Assembly: GCA_947311605.1 (NCBI GenBank)
Contig: CAMZLC010000081.1
Span: forward strand, 1 to 17,204
From: an uncultured Sulfurovum sp.
GTDB lineage: Bacteria; Campylobacterota; Campylobacteria; Campylobacterales; Sulfurovaceae
Direction of reading: 5' to 3'
DNA length: 17,204 nt
Made by a program: the position numbers and the translations under genes. The notes under the pieces are model-generated. The model saw nothing but the letters and a program-made list of their open reading frames with translations. It had not been told where the DNA came from and ran no database searches. Positions 1 to 6,047 of the stretch are shown in pieces. Position 1 is the first letter of the stretch, and each line of letters opens with the position of its first letter.

Positions 1-496
1 CGCCACAGGCGAAGAGGGGATGATACTCATCGGTGGTACACAAATCATGAAAGGCTACATCGGTGACGAGCAAAAAACAGCATCGGTCATTAAAGAACTT
101 GATGGCATACGTTGGTACATCACAGGTGACAAAGGACGCTTAGATGAAGATGGGTTCCTCACTATTGTAGACCGCTACAGTCGCTTTGCCAAAGTAGCAG
201 GGGAGATGGTGAGTTTGGGACTCGTAGAGAGTGAAGTCACCAAAGTCTTAGGCGAAAATGACCAAATATCTATCTCTGCATTGCCAGATGCAAAAAAAGG
301 TGAAAAATTAGTTTTACTCCTAGAGGGTGAGATGGAACTCGATACCCTTAAAGAGCAGATAAAAGCGATAGAAATGAACCCTCTTTTTGTGCCTAGTGGG
401 TACTACAAGGTAGAAGAGTTGCCTAAGCTTGGTACGGGGAAGGCGGATTTTAAGGGGGCTAAGAAATTGGCGGGGGAGTTGAGTGGTGAAAGATAA
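1..496 (+). CDS. Aas-like acyl-[ACP]/acyl-CoA synthetase, C-terminal part (5' end outside window)
   Basis: C-terminal end of an AMP-forming acyl-activating enzyme (ANL superfamily) that would charge a fatty acid onto ACP or CoA. The frame is open to the left edge, so the gene starts outside the window. Numbering from the Met at base 20, visible motifs are the TGD of the A7/A8 region (residues 35-37), a DRYSRFAK hinge (51-58), AGEMVSLGLVE (60-70) and the adenylation lysine in LGTGKADF (K141). The RFAK-x-AGEMVSL block and the GTGKADF end resemble the synthetase half of E. coli Aas (2-acylglycerophosphoethanolamine acyltransferase/acyl-ACP synthetase) more than a general acyl-CoA ligase. Whether an acyltransferase domain is fused upstream cannot be seen. 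It overlaps the next gene and appears to start a four-gene run ending with a radical SAM enzyme. Family assignment is strong; exact substrate unknown. Confidence 0.85.
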   Translation, partial: ATGEEGMILIGGTQIMKGYIGDEQKTASVIKELDGIRWYITGDKGRLDEDGFLTIVDRYSRFAKVAGEMVSLGLVESEVTKVLGENDQISISALPDAKKGEKLVLLLEGEMELDTLKEQIKAIEMNPLFVPSGYYKVEELPKLGTGKADFKGAKKLAGELSGER

Positions 497-788
497 AAAT
501 CAAAAAAACAATGAACAAAAATCCTATCCTGCCGTAACAAGCTTTTTTTCTATAGTACTAACTTCGCTGTATACCGCTTTTTTACTGGTTATATATGAGG
601 GAAAGTGGCTATTGTCTTTATGGAGCATTGTGCTACTTGGGGCGTATTTGTGGATTATATTTAGGGCAAAGAAGCGGTACCTGTCTGGAGAGATCAAAGA
701 GGGGTTGCCTTGGTTTTTGGCATTGGCGGGACCTCTGCTACTTTTTTTCGGTAATTTTGCTTTTTGTGTCTTTGGAGCTATGCGCTAA
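486..788 (+). CDS. Small three-helix membrane protein, function unknown
   Basis: I do not recognise this protein. It has about 100 residues: a short polar, Lys/Asn/Gln-rich N-terminus, then three hydrophobic segments (about residues 18-37, 41-59 and 74-97) separated by a basic loop and an acidic/basic loop, as expected of an inner-membrane protein. Two consecutive GTG codons (483 and 486) could start it. I chose 486 because the purine-rich GGGGGAG at about 472-478 sits at better spacing. The start lies inside the end of the Aas-like gene and the stop shares a base with the next ATG (TAATG), so translational coupling is likely. A hand count of bases 541-600 gives only 20 G+C of 60, lower than in the right half of the window. 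By position it may be a membrane partner of the Lgt-like and radical SAM proteins; this is inference. Confidence 0.7.
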   Translation: MKDKNQKNNEQKSYPAVTSFFSIVLTSLYTAFLLVIYEGKWLLSLWSIVLLGAYLWIIFRAKKRYLSGEIKEGLPWFLALAGPLLLFFGNFAFCVFGAMR

Positions 789-1477
789 TGTGGATACATA
801 TATTCTTTGATTTGATATCTTATGCTGCTGCAGGATATCTTTCATGGAAGTATTTTCGTCCATCAAGCCTGATAGAGGATGACAGATTGCGTTGGCATTA
901 CTATACGGTGCTTGTCGCTGGATTGATTCTTGGATCTGTAGGGTTGAGCACGCTTAACAACTATCTCTCATTAGCAGGAAGAGTAATTCTAGGAAAATCT
1001 ATACTTGGTGCCCTTTTTGGCGGAATAGTTTTTTCCGAATTTTTTAAAGGTACTATGGGCATCAAAGGTTCTACGGGAGCCTACTTTGCCCCCTCTTTGG
1101 CCATAGGTATTGCGATAGGAAGAATAGGGTGTTTTTTGGCCGGGATGGAAGATTATACCTACGGCATAGAGACAACTTTGCCATGGGGCGTGGATTTTGG
1201 CGATGGAAGATTGAGGCATCCTGTTCAGCTATATGAGAGTATAGCAATGTTCGGTTTTTTTCTTTACGCTTGGCAGTGCTACAGGAGAAACATAGGAAGA
1301 TTTGAGCGAACTATTTTTTATCAGTTTATTCTTTGGTACGCACTGCAAAGATTTATATGGGAGTTGCTTAAGCCCTACGAGAGCATAGCGTTAGGGGTCA
1401 ATCTTTTTGGATGGATTTGCCTGATGCTCATAGGGTACGCATTGGTATTTTTATATAAAAATAAGGAGGAAACATAA
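788..1477 (+). CDS. Divergent Lgt-like membrane transferase (prolipoprotein diacylglyceryl transferase family)
   Basis: A 229-residue integral membrane protein of the Lgt fold. Family marks are a GK-S-ILGALFGG segment (69-79), GRIGCFLAG (111-119) followed by E121, LPWGVDF (131-137), RHPVQLYE (143-150) and a late Y184-x3-R188 in a helix. From memory these correspond to E. coli Lgt residues around Arg143, the Asn of GRxGN, the RHP-x-QLYE block, and Tyr235/Arg239. The Asn of GRIGN is Cys here (C115), a change typical of Lgt paralogues rather than housekeeping Lgt, and the protein is shorter than E. coli Lgt (about 290 residues). The start is ATG 788 (TAATG overlap with the previous stop); an upstream TTG at 764 is less likely. 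Lgt moves diacylglyceryl from phosphatidylglycerol to a lipobox Cys. Placed between an acyl-activating enzyme and a Tes-like radical SAM enzyme, this copy may act on another lipid acceptor. Confidence 0.8.
   Translation: MWIHIFFDLISYAAAGYLSWKYFRPSSLIEDDRLRWHYYTVLVAGLILGSVGLSTLNNYLSLAGRVILGKSILGALFGGIVFSEFFKGTMGIKGSTGAYFAPSLAIGIAIGRIGCFLAGMEDYTYGIETTLPWGVDFGDGRLRHPVQLYESIAMFGFFLYAWQCYRRNIGRFERTIFYQFILWYALQRFIWELLKPYESIALGVNLFGWICLMLIGYALVFLYKNKEET
1463..1470 (+). promoter_or_regulatory. Strong Shine-Dalgarno site of the radical SAM gene
   Basis: AAGGAGGA lies six bases before ATG 1477 and overlaps the end of the Lgt-like gene. It is the clearest ribosome-binding site in region 1. It fixes the start of the radical SAM gene and suggests that gene is well translated. 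Confidence 0.8.
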
Positions 1478-2883
1478 TGGCATATTATGCACAAAATTAT
1501 GATCTGTTTTTGACTGCGACACAGAGTTTTTGCCAACAGTGTAGAAATCTCAATCGACTGATTGACACACATGTGGTCACTAAAGACAAAGAGGTGTATT
1601 TGCGTAAATTTTGCCCCAAGTGTGGTGAATCGATGGTGAAAATATCAGTAGATTTCGAATACTACAGGCAGTGTGAGGCTTATCTTAAGCAACCGGATCT
1701 TCCAGAGAAGGCATTGACTCAGGTATTACGAGGATGTCCTTACGACTGCGGTGTCTGCCCGCAGCACCAAAATCATCCTTGTCTGGCGCTATTTAACATT
1801 ACGGATGAGTGCAATATGAAGTGCAATATCTGCTATTATGCTGCTGAGCCTGGATTGGGGAACCATCGCAGTATGGAGGAGATATCTCGGATGCTTGATA
1901 CGCTCCTGGGGACGGAAAGTGAGCCCGACTTGATACAGGTTACAGGAGGAGAGCCTACAGTCCACCCTCAGATTCTTGAGATACTGCAGTTTCTAAAGAA
2001 GTCCCCCGTGCGGCATCTCATGCTGAATACCAACGGTATCCGTATCGCAGAAGATGAGACGTTTGTAAAAGCACTTAGCAAATTAGGCAGTGGGTTTGAG
2101 GTGTATCTGCAATTTGATTCACTTGACTCTCGTGCGCTTAAAGAGATAAGAGCCAAAGATATGGGAGAGGTGAGACGCAAAGCATTGGAGATGCTGGAAA
2201 GACACAATATTTCCACTACGATTGTTTCAGTCATAAAAAAGGGGCTCAATGACCGGGAAATCCCTAAAATATTGGAATTTTCTCATAGATACCGCTGTAT
2301 TAGAGGCGTTGTCTTTCAGCCTATTCAGGAGGTAGGACGCATAGAAGTGGAAGGAGATTTCCGTATCACGTTGAGTGAGATCAGGCAGATTATCATAGAG
2401 GATAAGAATAACCCTTTTACCGCAGAGGACATGATACCTCTTCCCTGTGATCCACACAAGATCGGTGTAGGCTATGCCGCTAAAGTCATGAGCTCAGACG
2501 AAGAAGGCAAACCTTATGCCACGCTTATGCCTGTTACGGGCCAGATCCCTAAAGAGATGATTACTGAGCAGAGAGGCACAGTCGCCTTTGAGCAAGACAG
2601 AGAATTTGTTAGAACTATTGTAGAGACAGTAAGTCTCGACACTGCGATGGGGGAGAATATTCTTGCAGACAAAATCAAAAGCAAGCTATTTTGTTGTTGG
2701 CCAAGCTTTCTAAGTCCTACGAACATGGGGTATGAAAATGTCTACCGTATCGTTATTATGGAGTTTAGCGATATCTATAATTTTGATACGATCAACATCA
2801 AAAGAGAGTGCAACTTCATGATAGAACCCGATAGGGTTATTCCTTTCAGCACATATAATATGGGCATAGCCCGTTCTCAGTAG
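1477..2883 (+). CDS. Radical SAM enzyme of the COG1964 / tetraether lipid synthase (Tes)-like family
   Basis: A 468-residue radical SAM enzyme with extra metal sites. Domains in order: a rubredoxin-like N-terminus with CxxC pairs C19/C22 and C46/C49; a cysteine block GCPYDCGVCP with C87, C91, C94 and C102 (likely auxiliary 4Fe-4S cluster); the radical SAM triad CNMKCNIC (C112, C116, C119); a GGEP motif (157-160); and a C-terminal region with FCCWP (C406, C407), FSDIYNFD (430-437), C445 and PFSTYN (456-461). The layout of one mononuclear Fe site plus several Fe-S clusters, the GCPYDCG...C and the DxYNFD...PFxxYN end match my memory of Methanocaldococcus MJ0619 (Tes), which joins unactivated lipid chain ends by C-C bonds. 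The last motif has Ser where I recall Cys. The start is fixed by AAGGAGGA. It shares one base with the Lgt-like gene and overlaps truA convergently by 7 bases. Family confident; reaction and substrate inferred. Confidence 0.85.
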   Translation: MAYYAQNYDLFLTATQSFCQQCRNLNRLIDTHVVTKDKEVYLRKFCPKCGESMVKISVDFEYYRQCEAYLKQPDLPEKALTQVLRGCPYDCGVCPQHQNHPCLALFNITDECNMKCNICYYAAEPGLGNHRSMEEISRMLDTLLGTESEPDLIQVTGGEPTVHPQILEILQFLKKSPVRHLMLNTNGIRIAEDETFVKALSKLGSGFEVYLQFDSLDSRALKEIRAKDMGEVRRKALEMLERHNISTTIVSVIKKGLNDREIPKILEFSHRYRCIRGVVFQPIQEVGRIEVEGDFRITLSEIRQIIIEDKNNPFTAEDMIPLPCDPHKIGVGYAAKVMSSDEEGKPYATLMPVTGQIPKEMITEQRGTVAFEQDREFVRTIVETVSLDTAMGENILADKIKSKLFCCWPSFLSPTNMGYENVYRIVIMEFSDIYNFDTINIKRECNFMIEPDRVIPFSTYNMGIARSQ

Positions 2884-3599
2884 CGTACCCGTGCCAGATA
2901 GAGTCCCTGAGGGGGGGAGAGCTTTCTGCTGTGGATGGTCTGTAGGCTGAGTTGCTCTTTGAGCTGTGTGATTGTCAGCTCACCATTGGAGGCCTTGACG
3001 GAAAAGTCGATCATCATCCGCACCTGCGCCCGCAGAAACCCATTGGCTTCGAAATAGATAGCGTGATAGGGACCTCGCTGTTTATGGTAGGCACGGTATA
3101 TCTCCCTGATGTGATCACGGGTATCTGAACCTGTTTTGTGGAAATAGCCGAAATCATGGCTGCCGACAAAGCATGCCAATGCCTCTTCGAGTTTCGACAG
3201 ATCCTGCAGTGGAAGAGAGGCGACAAAATCTCTTTCAAAAACAGTTGGCTTGGTAGATTTGATAAGGTAGCGGTAGATGCGTCTTTTGGCAGAAAATCTG
3301 GCATGAAATGCCTGATCGACCGCCGTGATATGCTTGAATGTGATACGCTTCAGTTGGCCGTTGAGGTGCTTTTTCAGCTTCTCAAGATCTCTCCAGTAGT
3401 CAGGCAGGTCAAAATGGATCACCTGCCCTGTGGCATGAACACCGGCATCGGTACGACCGGATCCCACAATAGGAGAAGAGATGCCAAGGGAGGAGAGTGC
3501 CGTTTCGATGGCAGTGGTGATGGTGTTTTTGGTACTTGTCTGTTTTTGAAAGCCCTGAAAAGAGCTGCCGTTATAGGCGATGACTGCTTTGACCCGCAT
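2877..3599 (-). CDS. truA: tRNA pseudouridine(38-40) synthase TruA
   Basis: TruA converts uridines 38-40 of the tRNA anticodon stem-loop to pseudouridine in the cytoplasm. The protein has 240 residues, close to the bacterial norm. It begins with the RVKAVIAYNG-x-FQGFQ block (residues 2-18) and carries GRTDAGVHATGQVIHF (48-63) with catalytic Asp51. A central HARFSAKRRIYRY segment and a C-terminal FLRAQVRMM are also typical. The ATG at 3599 shares a base with the stop of the upstream lptF/G gene (TAATG), so it is the last gene of the leftward operon. Its stop lies inside the last codons of the convergent radical SAM gene. No terminator is evident between them. Confidence 0.95.
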   Translation of the reverse strand: MRVKAVIAYNGSSFQGFQKQTSTKNTITTAIETALSSLGISSPIVGSGRTDAGVHATGQVIHFDLPDYWRDLEKLKKHLNGQLKRITFKHITAVDQAFHARFSAKRRIYRYLIKSTKPTVFERDFVASLPLQDLSKLEEALACFVGSHDFGYFHKTGSDTRDHIREIYRAYHKQRGPYHAIYFEANGFLRAQVRMMIDFSVKASNGELTITQLKEQLSLQTIHSRKLSPPQGLYLARVRY

Positions 3600-4615
3600 T
3601 AGAAACGTGCCTTAGATCTTGTAGAAAAAAAGAACAGACTTGCGGCAAGAAAGAGCAGTGACACAAACAGTAATAGCAAGGGTGTTCCCTCTTTTTTGAG
3701 CAGTGAGGCCGAGAGATAGATCGCCAGAATCATGCCAAAGCTGATGAGGTAGGTATGGGGGCTCTGGTATCTCGGGTTGATGATAGAGAAGGCAATCACT
3801 ATTCCAAGGACAAGCAGAGGAGAGAGGGAGAGAAAGAGATTGTAAACAAACAGTGCCATATCATTCGGATGCGTGCTGAGCTGACTCCATCCTCGGTTGA
3901 GCCACTGTGTATCGACAGTATTGTATGCATAGTTGTAAATACGCAACTGATCGTAGGTGAGCGACTCTATCCTGTCAGCCAAAAAAGTATCACCGGTACC
4001 ATGATAGAGATTGAGGGAGAATTGGCCCTGGTTGTGCTTCATCTCTCCTTTGTCCGCCATGATCAGCACTCTTTTGTCCTTCTTGTCCGTGGCAAAAAGT
4101 ACCACATCCTGGTAGAGACCTCCTTTTTTGTCTCCCAAAAAAATGATATAGTCTCCGAACTTTTCTCCCAGACGATTGGGGGTGATGGTGAGTTGCGCTT
4201 CAGCCATTTTATTGCTTTCAAATAATTTGTAGGCTGCAGTACTCTGTGGAATAATGTAAAGCGAGAGGAGGAGCATGAGAGAGACATAGAGTAGCACCGG
4301 AAATGCGAAAATATGCAACAATTTAGCAGGCCGCATTCCAAAAGAGAAAAGGGCGATCAACTCATTATCCTCGGAGAGTTTGGTGAGTGTGGCAGTGAGC
4401 GCAGCGATAAAAGAGAGCGGAAGTGTATAGAAAAGGATATCGGGAAGGAAAAATCCATAAAGGCTCAAAATATCCCCTGCATTGAGCGAGATCTTATTGG
4501 AAAGTATCGAAATTCTAATCACATAGACGATAGAGAGTATGGAAAAAAAAGGTAGAAATATCAGTAGATAATGTGTGCCGAAATGTGAGAGGATAAACCC
4601 TCTGATTCTACCCAT
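3599..4615 (-). CDS. LptF/LptG family permease (YjgP/YjgQ)
   Basis: Inner-membrane subunit of the LptB2FG lipopolysaccharide exporter, which extracts LPS from the inner membrane and passes it to LptC/LptA. The protein has about 338 residues: an N-terminal block of three membrane segments, a cytoplasmic coupling loop rich in LSEDNELIALFSFGM (the LptB-contact region), a periplasmic beta-rich middle domain, and three C-terminal membrane segments. This matches the six-helix plus beta-jellyroll plan. The start at 4615 (MGRIRGF) overlaps the prepilin peptidase stop by 8 bases. A Met 13 codons further upstream would overlap by 47 bases and is less likely. LptF and LptG cannot be told apart safely here, so no symbol is given. 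Neighbouring uppS and glmU are also envelope-biogenesis genes. Confidence 0.88.
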   Translation of the reverse strand: MGRIRGFILSHFGTHYLLIFLPFFSILSIVYVIRISILSNKISLNAGDILSLYGFFLPDILFYTLPLSFIAALTATLTKLSEDNELIALFSFGMRPAKLLHIFAFPVLLYVSLMLLLSLYIIPQSTAAYKLFESNKMAEAQLTITPNRLGEKFGDYIIFLGDKKGGLYQDVVLFATDKKDKRVLIMADKGEMKHNQGQFSLNLYHGTGDTFLADRIESLTYDQLRIYNYAYNTVDTQWLNRGWSQLSTHPNDMALFVYNLFLSLSPLLVLGIVIAFSIINPRYQSPHTYLISFGMILAIYLSASLLKKEGTPLLLLFVSLLFLAASLFFFSTRSKARF

Positions 4616-5360
4616 ACAGTATCCAGTTGAGTAGCGCATTGGCCTGAGCATCAAAAAGATAGATGATCAGAGTAGCCAGCGCAAGAAAAGGTACAAAAGG
4701 CACCATAGTGTCCTTGGCGAAGAGCGAAGGAAGGATCGCCAGGATCGCCGAAAGGAACAGTGCCAGAAAAAAACCCGGAAATCCAAGCAGTGCCGCCATG
4801 GTACCGGCGACGATCACGTCGGCACCCCCCATCGCTTCTTTGCGTGCTACTATAGAGATGAGTTTGGCGAGAAGCCAAAGCCCCCCTGCAGCAAACACTG
4901 CACTGGCAATAGGGTTGTCCCATGCGATTCTGAGGCAATCGGGCTGTATCAGTGCCATGACAAGTGCGAAGAAATTGACAGAATCGGGTACCGCGTAGTA
5001 CTTGAGGTCAATGACCGTCAGTGCCAGCAGTGCAGTAAACGAAGCTGCGACAAAAGGGAGATACCATGCCCATCCCAGCTTGACAAAAAGTGCCAGCCAT
5101 AGCAGACCTGTAAGAAATTCTATGACGGGGTACTGCTTGGAGATGGGTGCTTTGCAGTAGGCGCACTTCCCCCCAAGAAGGATCCATGAGAAGAGGGGGA
5201 TATTGTGGTACCATTTGAGTTTGGTGTGGCAAGAGGTGCAGTGCGATGAGGGAAAAGCAATACTCTCACCTCTGGGCGTGCGGTAGATGACCACATTGAG
5301 AAAAGAGCCTATCATGAGCCCGAAGATAAAAACAGCACCGCCTAAGAGTATATTCTCCAT
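4608..5360 (-). CDS. pilD: Prepilin peptidase / N-methyltransferase (PilD-like, A24 family)
   Basis: Inner-membrane aspartic protease that cleaves the leader of type IV pilins or type II secretion pseudopilins and, in the bifunctional form, methylates the new N-terminus. It has 250 residues. The N-terminal domain has GSFLNVVIYRTPRGES (18-33) and two CxxC pairs (C41/C44 and C66/C69), the zinc-binding signature of the methyltransferase domain. The protease domain has D118 in IDLKYYAVPD and GGADV (178-182) with D181 in the GxGD position. About seven hydrophobic segments follow or flank these motifs. The gene abuts uppS directly (uppS TAG then ATG on the - strand) and overlaps the next gene by 8 bases. 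No pilin gene is in the window, so the substrate is elsewhere. The symbol follows the family's common name. Confidence 0.92.
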   Translation of the reverse strand: MENILLGGAVFIFGLMIGSFLNVVIYRTPRGESIAFPSSHCTSCHTKLKWYHNIPLFSWILLGGKCAYCKAPISKQYPVIEFLTGLLWLALFVKLGWAWYLPFVAASFTALLALTVIDLKYYAVPDSVNFFALVMALIQPDCLRIAWDNPIASAVFAAGGLWLLAKLISIVARKEAMGGADVIVAGTMAALLGFPGFFLALFLSAILAILPSLFAKDTMVPFVPFLALATLIIYLFDAQANALLNWILYG

Positions 5361-6047
5361 CTATATGCCTCCAAATTTTCTGTCTCTTAGTTGAAAATTT
5401 TCAATGATTTTTTCTAGCTCTTGTGGTGAAAAATCGGGCCAAAGTGTCTCTGTAAAGAACAGTTCGCTGTAGCTGAGCTGCCAGAGAAGGAAATTGGAGA
5501 GACGCTGTTCGCCACTGGTACGAATAAGCAGATCAATATCGCTGTAGGGGCTGTCAAGTGCCGCAGAGAGACTCTCTTCTGTCAAGACCTTTTTGTCTGC
5601 GATGACACGGTTGGCAGCGCGGACGATTTCGTCTCTGCTTCCATAGTTGAGTGCAAGCACCTGAACCAGTTTTGTATTCTTCTTGGTAGCCTCTTTTGTT
5701 TTCTCAATGGTTTTTTTAAGCTTTGGGGAAAAAGGGGAAAGGTCTCCGATTGTTTCAAAACGGGTACCGAGCTCCATATAGGTATCAAGCTCGTTGGTCA
5801 GGTAGTTATCCAGGAGCTTCATAAGAAAACTAACCTCCATCTTAGGGCGCTTCCAGTTCTCTGTGCTGAAAGCATAGAGCGTCAAAGTTTCAATTGTCTC
5901 ATGTTTGGCGCAGTAAGTAGTGATAGCTCTTACGGTTTCTGCACCAACTTTGTGTCCCTGCGTACGGGCTTTTTCACGCATCTTTGCCCACCTGCCATTG
6001 CCATCCATGATGATAGCCAGGTGCTGCAGAATATTGGTTTTACTCAT
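5361..6047 (-). CDS. uppS: Undecaprenyl diphosphate synthase (cis-prenyltransferase)
   Basis: UppS condenses farnesyl diphosphate with eight isopentenyl diphosphates to make the C55 carrier lipid for peptidoglycan, LPS O-antigen and other glycans. It is a soluble or membrane-peripheral enzyme. Starting at ATG 6047 the protein has 228 residues. It has HLAIIMDGNGRWAK (9-22) with catalytic Asp15, the LYAFSTENWKRP motif, DLLIRTSGEQRLSNF (172-186, diphosphate-binding Arg) and the family's WPDF-x-P motif near the end. An upstream in-frame Met would add 18 non-conserved residues and overlap coaBC heavily. The 6047 start overlaps coaBC by only 8 bases and is preferred. It lies between coaBC and the prepilin peptidase in the leftward operon. 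Confidence 0.95.
   Translation of the reverse strand: MSKTNILQHLAIIMDGNGRWAKMREKARTQGHKVGAETVRAITTYCAKHETIETLTLYAFSTENWKRPKMEVSFLMKLLDNYLTNELDTYMELGTRFETIGDLSPFSPKLKKTIEKTKEATKKNTKLVQVLALNYGSRDEIVRAANRVIADKKVLTEESLSAALDSPYSDIDLLIRTSGEQRLSNFLLWQLSYSELFFTETLWPDFSPQELEKIIENFQLRDRKFGGI

Noticed and set aside
764..787. Upstream TTG start for the Lgt-like gene
   Set aside because: It would add eight residues with no family similarity and overlap the previous gene by 25 bases. ATG 788 gives a TAATG junction like others here.
3138..3602. Long open frame on the + strand opposite truA
   Set aside because: It is the antisense shadow of truA, whose motifs are intact. The translated frame has no recognisable domain. 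The same holds for other long opposite-strand frames, for example over coaBC (6355-6993), glmU (7300-7893), truD (9646-10794) and SulP (15066-15602).
4616..4654. Longer N-terminus for the LptF/LptG permease
   Set aside because: The extra 13 residues lie wholly inside the prepilin peptidase gene and do not look like the family's start. MGRIRGF at 4615 is a better fit.
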